In this document: positions 56,910 to 64,000 of the stretch, in pieces | Position numbering within the stretch: the stretch's first letter is position 1 | How the letters are laid out: the number at the start of each line of letters is the position of its first letter | Made by a program: the position numbers and the translations under genes | NCBI GenBank assembly: GCA_035610835.1 | Contig: CM069455.1 | Location: 45,958,074 to 46,022,073 of the forward strand | Length of the DNA stretch: 64,000 nucleotides | Source of the DNA: Ophiura sarsii | Taxonomy: Eukaryota; Echinodermata; Ophiuroidea; Amphilepidida; Ophiuridae | Reading direction: 5' to 3' | The notes under the pieces: generated by a model | What the model saw: the letters and a program-made list of their open reading frames with translations, nothing else | Database searches by the model: none | Told to the model about the DNA's origin: nothing

Positions 56910-57439
56910 TATTTATATCTGCTTTATTTATTGAGGATAAAATACTTTCCGAGTAGGCCCTCATTTTATGCATACAATAATACACACGTTGTTTGAAATA
57001 TATAAACATGTGATAATTGTGATATAATTATATAATCATATAAAAATAAATATTAATTCAGTGTGAAGTTATACATGATTTAAATTGCCCAGTGACACAT
57101 CCGGTACCCGGGTACCTTATATCGGGCGGGTACCCGTTTGCCCGCCCGAAATTCCCAGCCTTTAGTTGTATGACTATAATTTTGTACAAAGTCAAATTGA
57201 CATGATAAATAATTTGGACTGATAATATACAGACACATACATCACGCTACTAAGTCGTGTTACTCGAATAAATCGTTGACAAATGTTGTTAATTTACGAG
57301 TGCATCTTTTAATGGGTCAACGAGGTGTGAAACGTACAAGCCCTAATTGAGCACGTAATTCACGCAAGACAAGTAGGCAATGCTCATCAATCATCATCAC
57401 TCACCATAGTGGGTGTAATCATAGGCCTAGGCTATTTAT
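56910..57439. other. FoxO intron 1, no gene seen
   Basis: AT-rich DNA. GGTACCCGGGTACC near 57102 is a perfect 14-base palindrome, followed by GGCGGGTACCCG. Confidence 0.45.
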
Positions 57440-57735
57440 TACCATACATACATACATACATGTACAATAACCTTTTATATACCGCCATTTCATTTAGATC
57501 ACAGAGGTTTGTGATGATACAAAGAACATAATATACAACCTAGCAAAGTAAACAACATGATAAAAACAAAACACTTTATATACAAAGAGCAATATCAATA
57601 AGGAAATAGGTGAGTTTTCACTTGTTTTTTGAAAACATTAACAGAGAGTAGAGACCGCAGAACGAAGAGTACGTGGGACATTGTTCCATAGTGTAGGTGC
57701 AGAAAAAGAGAATGAACTGTCAGCAGCAGATTTAA

Positions 57736-59480
57736 GGTCATGTTTTTTATACTGGGTACCCATAAAAGGTGGATCTGTTACATTTGCACTACATATTATT
57801 ACTTTGCATGCATATATTTTGGCTATTCTTTATCACACATACTCAAATTTGGTCTTATTTTGATGAGAAAGTATTTGGCCTTTATTTTAAAAAGAAAAAT
57901 ATAAACTACCATGGTTCTGTTAATTACAATAGTTCGTTAAACCTAATTAGTCAGGGGTGGAAGAGTATGTGGAGGAGGAGTATGTGGAGGAGGAGGAGTG
58001 CATAGTTGAACAAGTATGGTGCAATATACATTGGGCAAACATAAAATGCACTGTTTTCACTCTTGGTACAATTCTATATTGAAACCATAACATTATTGAA
58101 GCATATTTGAATTAAAAATATAATTAGTTAATTAAGGAATCATTAATTAGTTAATTAAGGAATAATTAATTAGCATTAAGAAGCTCAAAAAATTGTTAAG
58201 AAACGTAAGTTGGTCGCCGTTTGCGAATGTATGCAAACATTTGCCTGCACCAAACTGTCCATTTTAAAAGTATAGAAAGGTTGAGGTACCCTTTTGAATA
58301 AATAAATTTAAAAATTAAACGAAGATAGGTAATTAACCTCATGTATTCTGTATTGTCTGGATGTTAATTAGCACATTTTGTTAAATGCGTTTGTGTGGTG
58401 TTATTACTTGTTTTTAACTGTGTTACCAAATAAGTAAAAAACTGCTGGTTTTCATCAAGCTTGTAAACTCAGGAGAATTGTTAAATTCTTAGGAATGCAA
58501 CTAACCTGACCTAGTATAGGATGACCAGCATAAGCTGCTTGATTAGTTCGCCAATCAACATTGGATCACCCTATATGTTGAATACAACTTAAAACGATAA
58601 CATTTTATAATTCAATCTTAAATCAGACTCTTGAAATTTGAATACTGGGTTCAAACATTATGGAAACTAACCTAGTTTGTTCATTTGAATGTGCTTTGCA
58701 CATCATGAAGGTGCAAGAAGGATGAACGCAATTAATTGTATGCCACTAAACATGTGCCATTGGGAAAATTTGAGTCACCCTGTAGTTAAAGGACCCATTT
58801 TTATTGAACATTATTTGAATATCATACCACTTTAAGCATTTGCCACTTCAAATTGGAATGTAAAATCATGTTTCAGATGCAAATTTAAATTCATTCAATT
58901 TAATGATTTATGGATAATCACGTATACCTAAATTAATGTTTTAAACACCCTATATGTTTAAAATTAACACCTTTACATAAGAAAAGGGTGACTTTTAAAA
59001 TCAATCAATGTTCATGTACATGTAATTGATGCATTTTTTTTGAAATCTACTTGAATTTGGTTAAAATAGCATTTTTCCGGAACTAAATAAACACATTTTT
59101 AGACACCCTGTATGTAGAATTTCAGATTCATAATGAAATTTAATTTGCATATGTCTGGATGGGTATTTTATTAAACTACTTTAAATCTGTACTGAACTTT
59201 TCTCTCATCACTTCATATACATAGTGGAAGTAATTATTGAAACCCTTCTTTTTTAGAACATTTTGCTTGTTACACCCTGTACAATTTCGGGCCACCCTGT
59301 ATAATCAACTTGATTGTATGCTATTTGCATCCGTTACAGTATATGCTTTCAGAATCTGTCTACTTTTACCAACTTAAAATGTAAACTTTTTCAGATATAA
59401 TGCATTAACTGAAAAAGGAACCTAATTTATGGAAAAAGGGACATGTAACACAAATTGTACCCAGTATAAAAAACATGACC
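57736..59480. mobile_element. TTAA-flanked transposon with perfect 24-bp ends, 1745 bp
   Basis: The left end 57736-57759 (GGTCATGTTTTTTATACTGG...) is the exact reverse complement of the right end 59457-59480. TTAA is at 57732-57735 and 59481-59484. The interior has the word CACCCTGTA or CACCCTATA many times and no open frame long enough for a transposase. Confidence 0.9.
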
Positions 59481-59564
59481 TTAAGGTTTCTGGCAAAAAT
59501 TCTGTGCTGCTGTAGTCTGTTGAAGAGCGAAGGCCAGCACGTGCAGGAGCATACAGAGACAGCG

Positions 59565-59746
59565 CAGTGTCCGAATTAGAAAATAAAAGTTACCTGCACA
59601 ACAGCAATATTTTCTAGAAAAATTGATTTTTCCCCTTTAAAATGGCTGAATATCACAATTTTACATGCACAAAGGCAAATGTTTACATGCACAGAGCCAA
59701 AGTTACATGCATTTGTGCATGTAAAACCCCTCTATTTCGAACACTG
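59565..59746 (+). mobile_element. hAT-like MITE CAGTGTCCGAA family, copy 3 (182 bp)
   Basis: The target duplication AGACAGCG is exact at 59557-59564 and 59747-59754. The sequence is nearly identical to copies 1 and 2. Confidence 0.95.
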
Positions 59747-59860
59747 AGACAGCGTTGAAGCAAGATATGATGGAGCAATGTCATTAATACACTTAAACAT
59801 GATGAGAAGTATTTTGAAATGAATCCAGTTGAAAATTATAAGCCTTTTTTTGAGACAGGC

Positions 59861-60548
59861 CTGGATCTAGATTAGAAACTGGTGGAACTCTACAGACAGT
59901 TGAGTGATAGAAATGAGGAAAATATCAAAAAATAAACTGGAGATTTATTTTGGTTATCCGTCACTATTTTTAGTTGTCTTGTCTGTCTGCAGACTTCTAT
60001 TTGATGACGTTAAAATCCTGGTTATCTACATGTATCGGATAATTGGCAAGGAAAAAATGGTTATCTGCCAGTAAATTTGGTCATTTCGGGTGCACAGATT
60101 AGACCTACTACTTTTTCGAATGCTAATGTTGTCTATTACAGACCTTATTGTGGAGATGACGAAATTGTGAGCTGGCTGCATGGTGGGTAGGGGGGGGGGG
60201 GGGGGGGTTGCCATTTTTTTTTGTACTTGAAGGGGGAATTATAGTTGGGGACATTTTGAAATTTGTCAGGGAGCTGCACCTTTTTGTAGATGAAAATTGT
60301 GTGGGAAATTAGGGTTCCTTCCGGAGAAGAAAAAATAAATTCCAGCCCTGAGGAGACTGGAAGTTTAATTCACAATGTTCAGTAATTCTTAAACATTTTT
60401 GCAGAAACCCAAAGACTACGGTACACGGTGGTTTAAAATTTAACAACAAAGCACTCCAAAAAGTTGTCAGCTGAGTTCTCAAAGGAGCGTCAGAAATCTG
60501 AAAATCCAAGTCAATTTTCCAACAAAACACACAGGTGGCTTCTTAGCG
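59861..60548. other. FoxO intron 1, repeat fragments, no gene seen
   Basis: 59950-60090 has GTTATCCGTC/GTTATCTGCC words recalling the 7390/40100 family. A run of about 20 G is at 60188-60208. AATTCCAGCCCTG at 60340 is a hAT-type right end. Confidence 0.45.
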
Positions 60549-60556
60549 ATTAAAAT

Positions 60557-61165
60557 CAGGGAAAAAAATAGACGGGGGCTACGGGGTGATTCACCCCCAG
60601 AATGTGTAAAATCACCCCCCTGAAGGCAATGGCGAGGGTGAAAAAAAAATGATAAAAAATCCATGAAATCGCCCCCGTGAATTCTTCAGCAGAGGATTCC
60701 CTTTATTGGATAAATATCCCTTGTCGTCCCTTGTTTTAAGCCATTGCCATTTGAATCTGTTCTTTATGCCAGCATCCATCTTTTTAACATCAGCATTCCT
60801 TTGAACTTCCATTATTACTTCACGATTACTTCACAATATTACGCATTAAACGCAATGACCGAGTAACTCGCGACAAATTCGAGCATAGTCTTAAAGGGTC
60901 AATGATTAGACGCTTATTCCAGTCGTTTTACAATTTATTTACTTTAAGGTAATGTAGGCTATAATAAAGCTGGTATAGGCCTACCTACCAATACATTTAA
61001 AACATGTTTATTGATACGAAAAATTAGAAAATATCATAGTTTGTAAGTAGCCCTCGAGGGTCTTGCTGAAAGTAGCCCCCCTAAACGCCATCACGAGGGC
61101 TTTTTTTTCTTGAGAAAATCCACAATTTAGAGCCCCCCTGAATTTTTTTTAAATTTTTACCCCTG
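60557..61165. mobile_element. hAT-like element with ATTAAAAT duplication, 609 bp
   Basis: The ends are CAGGGAAAAAAAT and AATTTTTACCCCTG. The duplication ATTAAAAT is exact at 60549-60556 and 61166-61173. CACCCCC/GCCCCC words near both ends may be subterminal repeats. Confidence 0.85.
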
Positions 61166-61621
61166 ATTAAAATGCCTGTGCAAATGATGCAACATTTAGA
61201 ATATTCACTACTTTTGGAATTTGTTAGTTGAGGCCTCCTCAAATTGATAATAATAATAATTAATAGAAAATGATGACAGCCTTTTGATGAATGATGACAT
61301 TGTGGCTTCCGCTTGAATTGACGAACAAAATGACAATGATTACCTAACGGTGATGAATATGAACCCTAAATGATCAAACACATGCATTTATATATAAATT
61401 TAATGCCTTTATCAGAAACATTGTCTGTCATAAAGTTTATAGGCCTATGCATTTTTATAGGATGAATATATTATTACAATGTCTAGATACATACTACTGC
61501 ATTACAATGCAAGCCTATTTTTAGATTTTTATAGGATCATGAAATACTTACTGATGCCCAACATTTCCAATGACAGCTTCTGCACCTGATGCGCAGTCAA
61601 GAACCTGAAAGCCCTAGAATG

Positions 61622-62070
61622 TAGACCGTATTATCCGTAATAAGCGCCCAGGGCAGTTAGCAAATTCGTTTTAGGTGGACGGTTATTTGTTATACAATTC
61701 CTGTCCTAAAATTTGCTTCAGTTGTAGAATTACGATCTTATCATCTTTAGTGGTATGTTTAAATATATACAGAAAAACAAAGTACATTTTGGGATTAAGT
61801 GTTTCAAACGTTTTAAATTGCAATTATGTGAATCGTACTCTCCCAAATTCATTGTTATTTTTGTTACAATTAGTATCACATGCAGAGAGCTGATTCAGAA
61901 CTACAATTTATAGTGGTCTTTATTTCATACATTTATATACTTAACTTTTCAACTTTTAAGGTGGACGGGTTAATACGTTAATAGTTTTTAAAATACTTTT
62001 CAAAGTCAATTAAAAATGTAGGGGTGGGCACTTATTAGGGCATGGGCGCTTATAGGGTAAATATGGTAGT
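61622..62070. mobile_element. relative of the 56226 transposon
   Basis: ACCGTATTATCCGTAATAAG then GCGCCC at the left pairs with GGGCGCTTATAGGGTAAATA at the right. It is shorter and more diverged than the copy at 56226. Confidence 0.65.
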
Positions 62071-62374
62071 CATATAAAATATATGTCAAGTTCAAATGAC
62101 ACGATACCAAGCATGCATGAAGATCATTAACCAATATTAATTTGTTAGGGAAGTTACCTTGGAATGCAAGTTCAAGGTCTCAATACATAAGTAAAATTAC
62201 ACAAGCACAAGGGTCAAAAAAGCACTTGGGCACCAGAGCGCGCATTCTCTCCATATTTATAGCCAACATGAACAATTTATTGGCAATGGCAATTGCGTAT
62301 ATGAAGTCAAACCACCACACATTGAACAATTTTAGCGTAGCCCTATTTTTGTTTAAATATAAGCGGACAGTTAA

Positions 62375-62703
62375 AGGTGTATGTTCCGATCACTTTTTTG
62401 GGGCTATGATTTTTTTCTTCACATCATGACATTTTGATATCAGAAGAATCCCCATATTTTTCTCATTAATGTCAAATCTAAGGGGCCAGAAATGTTCCAT
62501 TTAAAAATCATAGGCTAAAATGTGGTGAATTACTGCCAAAGGTGGTTAACCACCATACATGAACTACTCAATGGGCAAAATTCTTGTGACCTTGTGCTTA
62601 TAAAAGTAGAACCATTGGAGTTATGCAACTCAAACTTTGGAATGTGACAATTTGTAAGGATGACCTTTCATGTAAAATAGAAAACATCAAGTTGAAAACT
62701 GAA
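62375..62703 (+). mobile_element. diverged copy of the 345-bp TTAA element
   Basis: It starts after TTAA with AGGTGTATGTTCCGATCAC and contains GGTGGTTAACCACC, CTACTCAATGGG and GCAACTCAAACTTTGGAA. The right terminus is degraded, but a TTAA follows at 62704. Confidence 0.75.
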
Positions 62704-62707
62704 TTAA

Positions 62708-64000
62708 TGTTGAGCACTCAAATACTGAAATAGAGTTCCGTCATTGGACTGCAAACTGCATCCTTCAGCCATACGCCTGCATCGCTGCGCTCCACTGTTT
62801 TTGATTCAGTTTTTATCTTAACCGTATACTCGTATAGAGGGCGTCCAATTTCATATGATCGTACGTAACATGTTGTATAAATGACCAAAAATTGACCCAG
62901 TGTGACCTCTCGGATGAATTATTTCGGTTTCCATTTTTACCGGAGTTTGTAGAACCAATTTCAAATTGTTAATAATATTTCTTTTTTCAATGGAACTTTA
63001 TGGAGCTGATATTTTTCCAACAAATGTTTATATAATATTGAATGGCTTTGATGGCGATACAAGAATATTTTTATAGCGAGTGCAATATATTCTTGTATCA
63101 CCCGAAAATAAAACATTCAATATTATTATTTATAATTAACAGACTGTTTTGATAAAAACTAAATAAGTTAGCCCGAACTGACTTTTTCTGCGCATATATA
63201 GGCCTACTCATGCGCACATCTTCTGCGCCGCACAAAATATTGGACGGCAATATTTGTTGAATATTGGACGGCACATCCAGGAACTTGGTGCACAATATTC
63301 AATACGCACTTTTAATAAGTTTTATTGTACCGTTTGAAAGGCCCATATAAATAATAATAATAATTGTTATGGCCTACATCTGCATGACCAAACTATATAT
63401 TAATTATTTAATATCTTATAATTATAGAAATAGCCGAACCAAAAATGACACTGACTCAGATGCTTTCATTTCATAGCTCTCACTCAGTCAGACAGAGTGC
63501 TATGATTAACAGGACTCACGGAGAGCTACGCTAGTCTTAGTCTCGTCTCATGAATGAAGAAAAAACCTGTTTAAAACTGACAAAAAGTATTTTGACCCCT
63601 GCAAATGCCTGAGTGACAGACAGACAGCTATTCCCGTAATAGATGGAATAATTGGCAATCCTGTATTTTAGGAGGTTAAATAAATTGATTGATGGAATAA
63701 ACCGTATACTTCATGAATTGACTGTAGCCTACATTGGATTGCCGAATATTTTACCAAATAGCAAAGGTTATGTCGAAGATAAAGGTGTAGCATGTGACAT
63801 CTTACCACTACCAGCCCTCCCCACTTAATCCCATGGCTCATGGGTCTAAATTTATGAACTACTACTAAAATGCCATTGACTTGGAGTCCTAGTGACTGGA
63901 GGAGTGAGCTAGCTGAAGGCCTGCAGTGCATAGAGCGTGACCAAAACTCTGAATGGCTGTCTTTTGAGGAATGTTGTTTTGAACATAGAGCACACAGGGA
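62708..64000. other. FoxO intron 1, no gene seen
   Basis: A long imperfect inverted repeat lies at about 63033-63125 (ATATTGAATG and GATACAAGAATAT answered by ATATTCTTGTATC and CATTCAATATT). The last minus-strand frame (63668-63931, 87 residues) has no recognisable domain. Confidence 0.5.

Larger units (their letters stand above)
57460..59860. repeat. old dispersed repeat, interrupted by two younger insertions
   Basis: The pieces 57460-57735, 59481-59564 and 59755-59860 read as one continuous old sequence (...GACATTGTTCCATAG..., ...AATGTCATTAATACAC..., ending TTTTGAAATGAATCC). From memory the order of words resembles a repeat widespread in aquatic animal genomes. Its class is uncertain. Confidence 0.55.
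43863..64000 (-). other. presumed FoxO intron 1 (extends beyond the window)
   Basis: No sequence for the first half of the forkhead domain (SYADLI, YEWMV or YFKDKG type motifs) was seen on the minus strand above 43860. The first coding exon of FoxO is normally long and rich in GC and would stand out as a long open frame. The interval is therefore read as intron, at least 20 kb long, filled with the mobile elements and tandem repeats listed separately. This is an inference, and an unrelated gene nested here is not excluded. Confidence 0.6.

Noticed and set aside
43863..64000. Search for FoxO coding exon 1
   Set aside because: No forkhead N-terminal motifs or long GC-rich frame were seen on the minus strand, so it is assumed to lie beyond the window.

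Overview
This is animal (metazoan) genomic DNA. It is AT-rich and gene-poor, with introns and densely nested short DNA transposons. The only clearly recognisable gene sequence is on the minus strand at 42421-43860: the large second coding exon of a single FoxO (forkhead box O) transcription factor. It starts at the intron position inside the forkhead domain and runs to the conserved C-terminal transactivation motif. The wording of the protein ([32 protein letters not shown]) fits an invertebrate FoxO. Together with the crowd of MITEs this suggests a marine deuterostome invertebrate, most likely an echinoderm or relative. The species guess is inference only. No bacterial, organellar or CRISPR features are present.

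Layout. 1-2562: a 109-bp satellite array cut by the window edge, then a 14-bp minisatellite. 3804-4298: three 165-bp units. 4790-7186: about 26 head-to-tail copies of a 92-bp unit. 7.2-13.2 kb: dispersed repeats and nested MITEs. 13.3-15.9 kb: two identical 274-bp segments flanking a candidate transposon that has a 184-bp internal tandem repeat. 16.8-18.4 kb: a TA-flanked MITE, then an array of about 66-bp units that each carry a small hairpin. 19.9-35.9 kb: a run of bounded elements of several classes (8-bp duplication hAT-like, TAA/TTA Harbinger-like, TTAA-flanked, TA-flanked), including one 8-bp-duplication element inserted in another. 37.8-42.4 kb: more MITEs, a minisatellite and a perfect 33-bp palindrome. 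42.4-43.9 kb: the FoxO exon, with a consensus splice donor seven bases after the stop codon and a TTAA-flanked MITE 13 bases past the donor GT. 43.9-64 kb: presumably FoxO intron 1, since the first coding exon is not in the window. This part also carries MITEs, a 120-bp tandem array at 53.2-53.8 kb and a three-layer nested insertion at 57.5-59.9 kb.

Many elements could be delimited to the base by their terminal inverted repeats (TIRs) and target-site duplications (TSDs). Several families occur two or more times in the window, some nearly identical, which points to recent mobilisation. Families are named by TIR/TSD logic only; no transposase coding sequence was recognised, so all are treated as non-autonomous.
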